Source of the DNA: Parietichytrium sp. I65-24A
Lineage: Eukaryota; Sar; Bigyra; Thraustochytrida; Thraustochytriidae
Direction of reading: 5' to 3'
Assembly: GCA_012862575.1 (NCBI GenBank)
Contig: BLSF01000035.1
Location: forward strand, 62,001-126,000
Length of the DNA stretch: 64,000 nt
A program made the translations under genes and the position numbers. Within the stretch, counting starts at the first letter, position 1, and the number at the start of each line of letters is the position of its first letter. The notes below the pieces were generated by a model. That model worked only from the letters and a program-made list of their open reading frames with translations, was not told the origin of the DNA and searched no databases. Shown here piece by piece: positions 1 to 10,900 of this stretch.

Positions 1-3000
1 AATAAAAAACAAAATAAAAAATTCAAGAAACGTTCCACGCTGCGGATTCTTCTTTTTACAACACAAGTCGGTTCGAAACTTCAATTAAAAAATTAAATCA
101 AATCTGCACTCCAATGCCAACTGAACTGCCCACAAAGTGAAAATGAATGAATGAATGAATGAACGCATTTCATGGAGACGATGACGCGAAATGCTCACGC
201 CAACATGGGCAAGGACGATGCGCGATCACCTCCAGTCGCCTCGAGTTTGCGCGTCCTTCTTTCCTCCTTGCTACTCAGTACCTTTCTTTTTCTTTTTCTC
301 TCTCTCTCTCTCTCTTTCGCGCAAGTTTTCGAAGCTTTGTTTTCACTGCAACACCAAGAACCTCTTAACATCCTCAAACCCTGTTCTGAGTCCTCTCTTT
401 CTGCTACGGCGCCCCGTAGGCCCACTTAAGGGTCGGTCACTCGTAGCAGCTGTTTAAATCGTTCGGTAGAGTCGGTGGACAGCTGTGGCTTCCCAAACTC
501 TTTTGTGTGTTTGGTTCGCAAGTGTTGAGATGATGACGGTGATTTCAAGTTCAACGTTGATGCGCTGCCTAAACGATGTGTTGAGAAGTGATAGGCAGCG
601 AACGTAAGCTTATCGGACTGTTGGGGAGATTCAGGAGATTGGGAGAATTGGGAGCGTTCAGGTTTACTCCGCAAGGATTGGATTCAGTTTTCGTAAAGCA
701 AGGTTTAGAGAGGCCGGGGCGAAATGACGTTACGAGTGCGCACTTCCAGCGTTACGCATGGCGACTTCCTAGGCGCTTTCCCGATGTGTGCTACGAGGAG
801 CAGATAGCCGCCGGTTAGAACTCGCGTTCCTGGCCCAGTCAATGAACGCTAGGAAAGGCGCTTCGTGTCGAGTGTCACAAGGTGTTGGCGAAAGAGGCGA
901 AAGTCAACGTTTGCTTTTGGCTTGTAAATCCACTAACATGAGCAAGGCTTGAACATGGATAAGCGAACTTGAAAGTTATTATGAGAATAAATAAGCGACC
1001 CTACTCTTCTCTGGGCTATGTTTTGAACGAAAAAAATCTAGAGCTGCGATGAACCGCGCAACGATTTTGTGTTCACTGTCAAGCGCAGGCATCAGGATAA
1101 TTAGGACAATCAGGGCATGGCTGTGGCACACATGGGCCCGCGAAAGGGAAAATACTGATCGCGACTGGCTTGGAATTTGGAAACCACGCGGAGAAACCTT
1201 GCGTCAACATCCAACCCACGCTTTCCCCATTTCCCAACCAAAGTTCGGGCTTGATCTTGATTCTCATTCGATCAAAATTTATTTCAATTTGATCAAGAAC
1301 AACATCCAACCAAACAATAATTGGCCATGCGGCCAACTTCTTCCAAGCCTTGAGACAGGGATCTTTGAGGCTTGTTCCAATTGGACAAACGGATGTGAAA
1401 TGCTAAACTTGCTGATCGATTCACAGTCAATCAAGAAGAAGCAAACTTGGGAACAACAAGCCCAGCCTTTCGGAACTCTGTTGTTGTCCTTTTCCTCCTT
1501 CCCCTGCGACGCAAACGACACAAGTACTGAGTTTACTGAGTTTACTGAGTACAGCAATCAAGACGAAACACCCGAGTGCACCTGCGCTAGGCCGCTGCTA
1601 CGTCAAAGCATAGCGGGCATCTCGACTTCCCCAAACGTGACTCTGCTCCGGAGCAGAGGGAAGCGGGAGGAGGAAGGAGAAAGTACCACAAAGCCATTTA
1701 GCTGATACGGTGGTGTGGGTTAGAAGTGGTTTTGGCTAAGGAAACGGCTGAGTGGGTAGTAGGTGTCGACGTATGAGCCTCGTCGATCGAGCAGGGTTGT
1801 TGACTTGCGTTGGCTTGCCTTCTGTCGGGAAGGTCTCACGGGCGGCTTAGCGCTGGCTACCGTCAGGGTAGGGGTGGGCGAAGCCACATCTCCTTTGAGG
1901 GTCGAAGTGACGACGGTGATTGTTTGCACGAACATGAGCTGACAATGAATGGCATTGCAAAACAGCAGCGGCACTGAGTACATCGCATTTGCATTTGCAT
2001 TGTTTACTAACTGTAAATTTACAGTGCAAGTAGACAGATAAACAGACCAGCTCCACACTCCAACCATCTGCGTTGCTTGGCGCCTGCAGGACGCGTTTCT
2101 TCGTTCATTCATTTATTCATTCCATCGAAATGAAATCGTTTGTTCGAACAACCAACAAGAAACAACACTCCATGCCCCTCGTCGAACTCAAGGTTAGTTA
2201 GTCAAACCATTGCCGCGTACGGAATCTGCATCCCTACGAAGAGCACTAGTCTGCTATTAAGGCCGGTGGAAGTACGGTAGTGGAGAATACATTCCAACCC
2301 GTGTGGCGTTTGTGAGGGGACCGGCGGTTGGGGCAAGGAGGAGGAAGAAGAAGGAAGGCAGGGAGAAAGAGGAGGTACAGTACTGTACTAACAGCTTCTC
2401 CTCTCTCACTGCCTCTCTCTCTCTCTCTCTCTTTTCCTCTCTCACTCACTCAATCACTCACTCACTCACAGGCTTCCTACCTTCTCCTAGTTTTTTATCC
2501 TCCACTATGGAGAGAGGGAGTGAGAGGGAGTGAGAGAGAGAGAGATGGATTGAGAGAGAGAGAGGCAGTGAGAGAGGGAGAAAGTAATAGAATGCAATCT
2601 CGTGGCACATGCATAGCTGCAGATTGATATCATCTCTAACAGGAAGAACACAAGTCCATCAATCAATAATCACTTCGCGCAAGCATAATTCACACCCAAT
2701 CACTCACTCAATCAATCGATCAATCAATCAATCAATCGCTCCTCACTCCCACTCACACCGGGAAGGAATAAGCCAGGCGCAAAGGTCTGTTTAAGCCACC
2801 TCCATTTCTCTCTCTCTCTCGTCTCACTTACGCAAGCAAGTGCTGTTACCTTCGCTGCATCCGGAGTCCGTCCGTCACGCAACCAAACATACCCAACAAC
2901 AACGACTCAACCAACCACAAAAGCACAAGCAACTTAAGAGAGTAAGGAGAGTGAGGAGAGTAAGGAAAGTAAGGAGAGGCGCCGTCACAAACCCGCAAAC

Positions 3001-3548
3001 ACTGAAGAGTGGCGCGACTGAGGCCAAGTACTGAGTACTCAAGTTACGTGAAACAATCAGTCCGGACCCGCGAAAGTCGAAGAGGGGAGAGACAGAGAGA
3101 GGAAGAAAGGAAGAACGGAAGAAAGGGAAACACAAAGCGACCAAACCTCCTCAACCAAGCTCAACCAAAGCCCCGCACACTTCGGCGCGCATCCGGCCGG
3201 AGGTACTGGTACCACGCTATACCCTCTTGTTCAGAACTCAGTTTGCGAGTTTGTCTCCGCCAGGCAAGGCAGACAAACAGACAAACAGACCACTATCACT
3301 CGATCGTTGTATCGTTCCATTGTTCAACGAAGGCAGGCGTGCACGGGAAAGAAAGAGAGAAAGAAAGACAAAGGACGTAACCCAGACCGAAATATTTTAT
3401 ATCGTCCGCCAAACGTCCCGGAAGCGCTCGTCCTTATCGTCGTCGGCATATCACCCGAGTGCGAGACAAGGACAAGACAAGACAGCACGCAAAGGAAGGA
3501 AAGGGACACGCAACTCATCGCAACACATCGCAACGCAAAGCGAGAACC
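1..3548. other. Gene-free, repeat-rich spacer before the bZIP gene
   Basis: I see no convincing gene here. The longest open frame from an ATG (1049-1705, +) has no recognisable domain and is AT-rich and compositionally unlike the real genes. The spacer holds CT tracts (about 298-316 and 2412-2432), TCAC/ATCA tracts (2450-2475, 2700-2745), a large CT/GA inverted repeat (2401-2576) and GTAC-centred palindromes near 2376 and 3026. The last 500 bases are purine-rich on the + strand and are probably promoter and 5' leader of the bZIP gene. Confidence 0.6.
2401..2576. repeat. Inverted repeat of CT/GA tracts, potential long stem-loop
   Basis: The 25 bases at 2401-2425 are the exact reverse complement of 2552-2576; both arms include a non-repetitive core (CTCACTGCC against GGCAGTGAG), so this is more than a chance match of two simple tracts. 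The 126-base interior continues with further imperfect complementarity (TCACTCAC runs against GTGAGAGGGAGTGAG runs). Confidence 0.75.
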
Positions 3549-4403
3549 ATGACGACGCCCCAGATGGCCCCGATCAACTCTCTCAACCTGCAGACGCTGC
3601 TGGGCCAGAACTTGCTCGCCTCCCTGCGCGCGGCGTCCATGGCGAACGCGTCCATGTCCAGCTTCCCCGCGCTCAGCCCGCACGCCATGAGCATGAACGC
3701 CGGTCTTCAGCAGCAGCAACAACAACAACAACAGGGCCGTGGCGCCGCTGAGATGGCCGGCGGCCAGAGCGCGAGCAAGAAAAGCTCAAGCAAGCAGAGG
3801 AAGAGCAGCGACTCGGCGCCTGCGCTGGAAAAGATGGCCAGCATTGCCGCCGCAGCTGCCAGGATGGAGGAGGGCGGCGGAGCCGTGGACAAGCTCGCCA
3901 AGAGGAGGCAGCAGATCGCTCTGGCGTCGCGCAAGTCGCGCGCCAAGCGCAAGAGGGAGCTGGAGGACCTCCGCGTGGCCAACCTCAAACTCCGCGACCA
4001 GATCAGTGGACTGCAGAAGCGGCTGCGCGACCTCGGCGAGGAGTGCGACCTGGAGTCGGTGCATTCGGGCGACCAGAGCGACGACACGAAACCGCGGAAA
4101 AAGTGCAAGCACGACGACACGGCTAGCGACAACAGCAGCGTGGCCACGGACGCGCAAGGGTTTCTGGCTGCAGACCCGAAGAGATCCACGGAGGAGACTG
4201 TCGCGGTCAAGCTGGAGATGTCACAAGTCTCGCCAGAGTTCCGCAATGTTTACGAATTTGTGCAGTCCCGCATGGAGTGGTATTTTACGCAGCTCAAGGA
4301 TGATGCCGCGCGATTTCATTCCGCCGCGCTCACGGACGACTCGAAGGCTCTGCTCGACTCTTTGCAGGCACGAATCGTCGTTCCTCCCCAGGGAACCAAG
4401 TGA
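3549..4403 (+). CDS. bZIP transcription factor with non-canonical basic region
   Basis: Predicted nuclear DNA-binding transcription factor of 284 residues. The ATG at 3549 is chosen because the frame upstream to 3459 contains no ATG. A poly-Gln run (CAG/CAA, 3708-3734) lies near residues 54-61. The bZIP spans roughly residues 116-165. The basic region reads AKRRQQIALASRKSRAKRK and the zipper has four leucines exactly seven residues apart, with Asn at a heptad a position as in GCN4, which favours parallel dimers. When the Ser-Arg pair is aligned with the family, the place of the nearly invariant Asn is taken by Ile. After the zipper come an acidic/Ser-rich linker and a C-terminal aromatic segment around EFVQSRMEWYFTQL. 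The gene is GC-rich. The bZIP assignment is strong; target genes and orthology are unknown. Confidence 0.85.
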   Translation: MTTPQMAPINSLNLQTLLGQNLLASLRAASMANASMSSFPALSPHAMSMNAGLQQQQQQQQQGRGAAEMAGGQSASKKSSSKQRKSSDSAPALEKMASIAAAAARMEEGGGAVDKLAKRRQQIALASRKSRAKRKRELEDLRVANLKLRDQISGLQKRLRDLGEECDLESVHSGDQSDDTKPRKKCKHDDTASDNSSVATDAQGFLAADPKRSTEETVAVKLEMSQVSPEFRNVYEFVQSRMEWYFTQLKDDAARFHSAALTDDSKALLDSLQARIVVPPQGTK

Positions 4404-5530
4404 GCGTGCGGACGAATCCGCCATTTCCTGTCTGTCTGTCTCATTGCTGCTGTGTATTCACCCTCTCCTTGCCTGGTTTGTGCCTCTGTGTTTCTGTGTT
4501 TCTGCCTCGTGGTTTAGGTGCTGTCTGTTGTCTGCAGGCCTGCCCTTTATTGTCGCCCTCTTGTCACAAACTCTGATGGAAAGGCAACATCGTGCCGTCC
4601 TCGGAGCGTGACAATGGGGCGAGTGTTAGTCTTTGCTCCCCGGTAGAATCCGAGTTTTGTTCTTCCATTGCCAGTGTCAAGCTTGCGCAATGAGTGATTC
4701 GATTGCTCTGATTTACCGTCGCATGTGCTCCTGTACTTTGCTGTCTCAGCACGGCAAAAGTAGTATTGCTATTTTGCAGTTAGTTAACATGAAATGAATT
4801 GTACCTGCATCGTTTTCCTTACAGTCTGTCAAAACCTTGTCGTCAATGTGTCACACTCTCTCTTGTGTCAGTCAATCAATCAATCAATCTAAAACAAGCA
4901 TTGACTTTTTTTTCTTTTTTAAAAAAGGTAAAGTCATTGGTTGGTTGCTCTCTGCGTGAGATTGCCGGCCTTGGTTTCACAGCGCGAACCTTCGTTGCGC
5001 TATGAAACGCAAGCAAGTTTGTTTCAATTTGGAAAGGCGAGCTGACCTGTGGCTTGTTTCTCTCGATCATTCTTGAAATCAAACTTGAACATTCGAATTC
5101 GAAGACCCTTTTGTTCTTGAGTAAACAAGCCCGACAAGTAGCAACTACCAAGTAAATTCCAGTGCAGTGATTTCATTCTTTGGTGGAGGACCAAAAAAAT
5201 TATTCAGGCGGCAGAGTATAGTATCATTGGCTCTCACTCACCGTGTCAAAATGACTCTCCTTCGATCTCGCTGAATTTTGATTGTTGTTTTCACATAGCA
5301 CCGACTCAACATCAATGAGAGAAAAACTTGCAGCTTTGCAGAATTCAGAACTCATAACAAACTAACGAAGGTCCTCTCGCCTAACCTCGCAAGGAAAGGG
5401 TGGGTTGTACATCCACATCCACATCCACAGCTGCAGACGCTGGAGGACCTGTGGGGCACAGTGAATTGCGGTCAAGAAGTGGTATCGGTATCCCCCAAGA
5501 CCAAGACAAAGAGAAACCAATCAGACAAGT
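4404..5530. other. 3' regions of two convergent genes, no gene seen
   Basis: This stretch separates the bZIP stop from the stop of the WD40 gene on the other strand. It holds T-rich and GTCAATCA-type simple sequence (4868-4888), a T-run/A-run at about 4905-4926 and a CACATC repeat (5409-5429). No frame shows a domain. Confidence 0.6.
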
Positions 5531-6676
5531 TCACGCTTCCACAGCGTACATGTCCTGTTGCACAGGGCCAACAAAGACCTTGCCGTCGAGCGAGGCCGAG
5601 GCAAGCACAGGCAGGTGCGGGTGAAAGTCAACGTCCGTGACGGCCCCGCTGTGCCCTGGCAGCCGGCACAAGAGCTTGCCGCTCTCCAGATCCCAGATCG
5701 GCACCAGCCCATCGGCCATGCCAGCAGCCACCCACTGGAACCGGTCCGAAATGGCCGCCCTCAGCAGCACCATGTCGCGGTTCGGCAGCACCGCGCCGTC
5801 CGGGTACCCCAGCTCGCACAGCAGCCGGTCCTGCTTGTTCTGCTTGTCCTGCATGTTCTGGTCGCTGCTGGCGGGCACGAACGGGCGCGCGTCCCAGAGC
5901 GCCACCCTGCCGCTGGACCCGTTGGTGACGAGTCTGCCCCTGTCCCCGCACGCCACGCCCGTCACCACTCCGCGCGGGTCCGCGTCCAGGTCCACCTGAA
6001 CGACCGGTTCCGCGCCTTCCGCGCCCATGCGCCGCACGTCCCACCCGCGCACGCGCCCGTCCACGCCGCCCGCGTACACCACGCGCCCCGCGCCGCCCAC
6101 GCTGGCCACCTCCAGCAGGCCCTCGCAAGCCTCCATCGCCACGCGCCGCGACCGCGCGTCCCACACGCGCACCCGCCGGTCGTCCCCGCCGGACGCCAGC
6201 AGCCCGGCCGTCTCCCCGGCCGTCTCCCCGGCCGCCTCCCCGCAGCCCAGGAACGCCACGCAGTTGACCACGGCCGAGGCCAGCCACTCGTGCTGCAGCG
6301 TCCCGCAGCGCGCGTCCCACAGCCGCACGGACCTGTGCGCGCCCACCGAGGCCAGCGTGCCGTCGTCCGCGGACCACGACGCCTGCAGACTCGCGCCACT
6401 ACGATCACGATCACGGCCGCGACCGCGACCGCGACCACGGCCGACGCCGGAAGAGCAGGACAGCTGGCCAGCGCAGTCGCCCGCGCGCCACAGCAGCACC
6501 GCGCCGTCCCCGCCGCAGGTCGCCAGCAACGAGCCGTCGCGAGAGAAACGCGCGCAGAACGTTCCGCGAGTGTGGCCGGACAGCGACTGCGCGCCCCACT
6601 GGGACAGAGGATCAGAGGCTGCGGACGAGGACACTAGCGCGGACGCAGCGCCGCCGTCCTCGCGAGAGCGTTTCAT
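5531..6676 (-). CDS. SNRNP40: U5 snRNP 40 kDa WD40 protein homologue
   Basis: WD40 propeller protein of the U5 snRNP (381 residues; human U5-40K is similar in length), acting in the spliceosome beside Prp8. Diagnostic matches to the family are the first blade (LSGHTRGTFCARFSRDGSLL, ending GDGAVLLW), the VALWDARPFVP segment where the human protein has VRVWDVRPFAP, and the last blade (LPGHSGAVTDVDFHP ending in KVFVGPVQQ). An N-terminal basic stretch (MKRSRED) precedes the propeller. Two insertions are low in complexity: a Gly-Arg/Asp-Arg run after blade one and a tandem Gly-Glu-Thr-Ala run. The gene is far more GC-rich than its neighbours, which opens long spurious frames on the other strand. 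The ATG at 6676 is the natural start. Coding-strand GA-rich sequence (6745-6840) lies just upstream. Confidence 0.85.
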   Translation of the reverse strand: MKRSREDGGAASALVSSSAASDPLSQWGAQSLSGHTRGTFCARFSRDGSLLATCGGDGAVLLWRAGDCAGQLSCSSGVGRGRGRGRGRDRDRSGASLQASWSADDGTLASVGAHRSVRLWDARCGTLQHEWLASAVVNCVAFLGCGEAAGETAGETAGLLASGGDDRRVRVWDARSRRVAMEACEGLLEVASVGGAGRVVYAGGVDGRVRGWDVRRMGAEGAEPVVQVDLDADPRGVVTGVACGDRGRLVTNGSSGRVALWDARPFVPASSDQNMQDKQNKQDRLLCELGYPDGAVLPNRDMVLLRAAISDRFQWVAAGMADGLVPIWDLESGKLLCRLPGHSGAVTDVDFHPHLPVLASASLDGKVFVGPVQQDMYAVEA

Positions 6677-7997
6677 CGCAGGGTCCCTGCCGAACTTCGC
6701 TTTTGTTCGCTCTTGGTCGACTTGGTTCGCCTGTGTGAGCTGTCCTCGGGCTCCTTCCTTCCTTCCTTCCTTCCTTCCTCCTGCTATCTATCTCTCAGTC
6801 TCTCAGTCTCTCACTCTCTCACTCTACTCACTCTTGCTCCTTGCTCGCTGAATACCGTACGAGTACGACCTGCGCTGGCTTACCCACTACCTACTGCGCT
6901 GGGCTATGACACGAGTGAGTACTGTACTGTACTGTACCACTGTACTGTACTCACAGTCAGTACCTGTACTCGCCGAGCGTCGGAGTATGTCGGAGTCCTC
7001 GCGCGATGTTGGCAATGATAGAAGGGGGGAGCACTGGTTACGGGACTTGGCCAACCATTGCCCTAAATGGACGAGTACTTTAACGCCCTCGAGTCGCGCC
7101 TTACACGTTGGCTAGTCGAGCTAACCGAGGTTTAAAGGAGGGGAACGTCGGCTCTGTTTAATTAAGCGATTCATAGACTTCGGGTAATTTTATGTGTGAG
7201 TGATGGTAGTGATGGGGTAGAAGCGGATACAGGAGAGCATTCACTTGAATTGCGTTCCGCTGTTTTGACTTGGAATACGCGAAACTTAGGTTCTTGTCGA
7301 GCGCCGACCTCCTCTGTGCACCATCTTCTTAAAATTTGTTTGCTAACTTGTTCATATTTTTTTGAGAACAAAGTTATGTATTCACTTCTCACATTTGGCG
7401 ATATATGATATCTGCAGTGAACGACGCGTTCGATGGAACGATTTTGTTTTCAAAATGAAAAATACCTTTTTTCACCTATGGGCGTACTAGTACTGCATCC
7501 ATTCGTAAGCGCTGATAAAGGATTGCTATGGCCAGAGGACGAAAGAAAGAAAGAAAGAACCACGCAAACTGACACAGAGAGTGAATTCAATTTTTTAAAA
7601 ATTCGACCCTTGTGCTAAGCTAAGCTCCTCTGAGTTTCTGAAAAAGTATACTCGAGGATATTCGAGGACACGTACTGACCATAGTGTCTGGTGAGGCGCC
7701 GATAGAGAGAAGGACAAGGGTGCGCTGCGCGGACACTCCCGACACGGGTCTTGTAACAACCCGCCCTCAGCGCCCTCTCCACTGACGTCCCGCGTACGCG
7801 AGCCCACTTCTGGAAAGGCCGAGGAGAACACAGGAGACCTCGCCAAACTTTGAGCACGCCAAACAAACAAACAAACAAACAAACAAACAGACAGACAAAC
7901 AGACAGACAAACAGACAGACAAACAAACAAACAAACAGACAGACAGACAAACAAACAAACAAACCTTTAAACAAACAAACAAACGCACTCTCGTGCC
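6677..7997. other. Divergent spacer between the U5-40K and Strawberry-notch genes
   Basis: Probable bidirectional promoter region with no gene. Near the minus-strand gene it carries a CTTCC array (about 6757-6780) and CTCT/CAGT runs, which are GA-rich on that gene's coding strand. At 6910-6965 there is a dense cluster of GTACTGTAC-type palindromes. GAAA repeats lie at 7540-7557. The last 130 bases are a tetranucleotide array (listed separately). Confidence 0.55.
7859..7984 (+). repeat. (AAAC)n/(AGAC)n tetranucleotide array
   Basis: About 125 bases of CAAA units interspersed with CAGA units end 13 bases before the ATG of the Strawberry-notch gene, so the array is almost certainly in its 5' leader or core promoter. 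It is open in several minus-strand frames only because it is repetitive. Confidence 0.85.
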
Positions 7998-10900
7998 ATG
8001 GACTTACACGGGAAGTCCGCCTTTGACGCCATGGACGCGGCGCCAGACGGCAGTGTTCACGAGGACGCCGAGGACGACCAAGTGTGGAACACTTACTGCT
8101 GCCGCAGTGCGGTACGGGGACTCCCCGCGCACCCCGCAGCTGTGGTGGAACCGGCCTCGCTGGCGGCGGTGCTACTTCCACAGTTGGACTTTCCCATAAT
8201 GGACTCGGTCGCTGCGGCATACCGACTGGCGCGCGGCGAGCCCGCGGACGAGGGGAACCAGGGGAACCGGGGGAACCGGGGGACAGGCGGAGACGCCATA
8301 GTATGGGACGCGTCGCCGCTGTCTGCGCTGCAGATGGAAGGCGTGGCATTCGCGTGCCAGGCGCACACAAGGATTCTGCCGAATGGGGAGAGGTGCGGCT
8401 TTTTTTTGGGCGACGCAGCCGGCCTTGGCAAAGGCAGGCAAATCGCAGGCATCATATTGGACAGCCTCGTTCGAGGTAGAAGCACGCATCTGTGGGTGTC
8501 CACGTCTTCCGACCTGGCAAAGGATGCCAAGCGTAAGTTTGTTTCTTTCTCCTCGTTTTTTTCTTTTTTTCTTTTTCTGGAGGCCCGTGTCAGTGGCTGT
8601 TTGTGTAGTTATCTAACTGAACTGGAGACAACATTGCTCAGGCGACCTAACTGATCTCGGTTGCACGGTGCAAGTCCACGAAGGCATTCAGTCGCTTGAC
8701 CGGTCCAGCTCTAAGGCCTTTGGGCTCAGCAGCGCCGAGAAAAAAGGCCTCCTCTTCTCCACGTACTCCTCGCTCGTCGCGGGGCACGGTGCCAAGTCCC
8801 GTTTCGAACAGATCTGTAACTGGCTGGGCGACAGCTCCTTCTCCGGCTGCATCGTCTTTGACGAGTGCCACAAAGCGAAAAATTTCTCCGAGTCCGAAGA
8901 TGGCGGCTCCAAAGTCGCCAAAGCGGTCGTGGCGATACAGAAACGGTTCCCGAGCGCGAGGTGCGTGTATGCGTCAGCCACCAGCGTCACTGACTTGGGC
9001 AACCTCGCTTACATGGAACGCCTCGGGCTCTGGGGCGAAGGAGCCGTCTTCGAAACCTTCGACGACTTCAAGACTTCAATGGGGAAACGAAACATGGGCG
9101 CTCTTGAGATGCTTGCGCTGGAGCTCAAGAGCACCGGGCTGCACGTGAGTAGGGGACTGTCGTACCATTCTGCCACTTTTGATACAGTCACAGCAAACCT
9201 AACGACGGCACAAATTCGCACCTACCACATCGCTGCAAGCTTTTGGATTCACTTTCGCCGCGCTCTGGTGAAGGCCCACCGTATTGCAAACAAGAAACTC
9301 AACCCCGGCATCTTCTGGTCGGCTCACCAGCGTTTCTTCAAACAGCTCTGCGTCGCGTTCAAGGTCGCAAGCATCGCTCAGCTTGCCGTGGCCGCCATGC
9401 AACAGGGCAAGTGCGTTGTCATTGGGCTGCAGACCACCGGGGAGGCCGCGCTTGACTTTTGGCAAAAGACATATGGCCCCGCGTCCGCTACATCACCCGG
9501 TCACGCCGCGGCTCAAGCCGATCCGCCCGTCGCACCCTGTTTTGTGAACAACCTCACGTTGCTAGCGACGTTGGAGTCCCAGTTCCCAAAATTGGAAGAG
9601 CTCGCCTCAGACGATGCTGCACTCTCTGAGATCCCTCGCACAAGTGGACCACAGGAATCGGAAACAGTGCTCACGAGAGAAGCCGGGCAGTCTACACTTG
9701 ACAAGATCAAAGAGCTTGAGGCCATGAAAGAGCGCCTCAGAGCGGAGATCCTGTCGTTGGAGTTACCTCCAAACGCGGTCGACGACCTCATTTTCAGGCT
9801 TGGCGGACAAGACAAGGTGGCAGAACTCACAGGGCGCAGGTCCCGCGTGGAGCTCGACAGAATTCCTACACCTGATGACCTTCACACCGGTATTGCGAAA
9901 CACTCTAGCCGATGTTACATCACAGCCCGCGTCAAATCCGAACACTCTGAGTCCAACTTGGACGGATCCGACTCCCTCAATCTTCACGAGAAGGCCTCTT
10001 TCATGCGCGGGGACAAGATTGTCGCCATCATCAGTGACGCTGCGTCCACGGGAATTTCCCTGCACGCCGACAAGCGCGCCAAGAACCAGCGTCAGCGAGT
10101 CCATATCACTTGTGAGCTCCCTTGGGCCGCAGACGCCGCAGTGCAGCAGCTTGGCCGCTCTCACCGATCCTCGCAGTGCAGCGCTCCAAACTACAAGCTA
10201 TGTTCTTCCGGCATTGGTGGCGAAAACAGATTCGTGTCCGCTGTGGCGGCGAGACTTCAGTCCCTTGGCGCACTTACTCACGGAGACCGACGTGCCTCCA
10301 GCGGCGGAGTCGATCTCGCGGAATTTAATTACAACTCAAAGTACGGAAAACTGGCATTGCAACGAATGTTCAACAGCATCATGACCCGGGAAATTCCTTC
10401 CGGCTTGGACGTTGCACAAGTGTTCAGGCTTTCCGAGAGCCAGCTTCAACTCGCGGCGATGGCCGCCTCGATTGAAGATGAAACGCTTTACCAGCCGGAC
10501 CCTAGATTAAAGTACTGGGGGTCCTTTCCTGAACCGTACACCCAAGAAAGCATGCTTGACTGTGCAAAGGAGGCCCTCTTGATGGTCTTTGACAACCCGG
10601 AAGCAACCTCATTTTCTGACACCATCACTGAGAAGGACAAAACCCGGGTGAACAAATTCTTTAACCGCCTCCTGGGGGTGCCAGTTCACTTACAAAGCAT
10701 TCTGTTCAACTACTTTGCTTGCACCCTAGAAAGCATCATCAAACAAGCCAAGGACGAGGGCACCTACGACGAAGGAGTCAGTGATCTTACAGCAAAGGGA
10801 CACTCCGTGAAGATGCACAAAAAGCCTGAAATCCTGTACACCAATAACTACACTGGTGGCGAGCTCACCGCTTCTTACCTGGAAATTGACAGGGGGCTCT

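Noticed and set aside
1049-1705. 218-codon ATG frame in the first spacer
   Set aside because: No domain and unlike real genes in composition; it includes simple sequence (GAGTTTACTGAGTTTACTGAG).
3739-4611. Second open frame overlapping the bZIP gene
   Set aside because: Arg/Ser/Ala-rich shadow of a GC-rich gene with no homology; the bZIP frame carries the domain.
5558-6637. Long open frame on the + strand opposite the U5-40K gene
   Set aside because: No domain, composed of Arg/His/Pro/Ala, and explained by the very high GC of the real gene on the other strand.
7615-8370. Minus-strand frame across the tetranucleotide array
   Set aside because: Open only because of the repeat (Val-Cys-Leu runs) and overlaps a real exon on the other strand.
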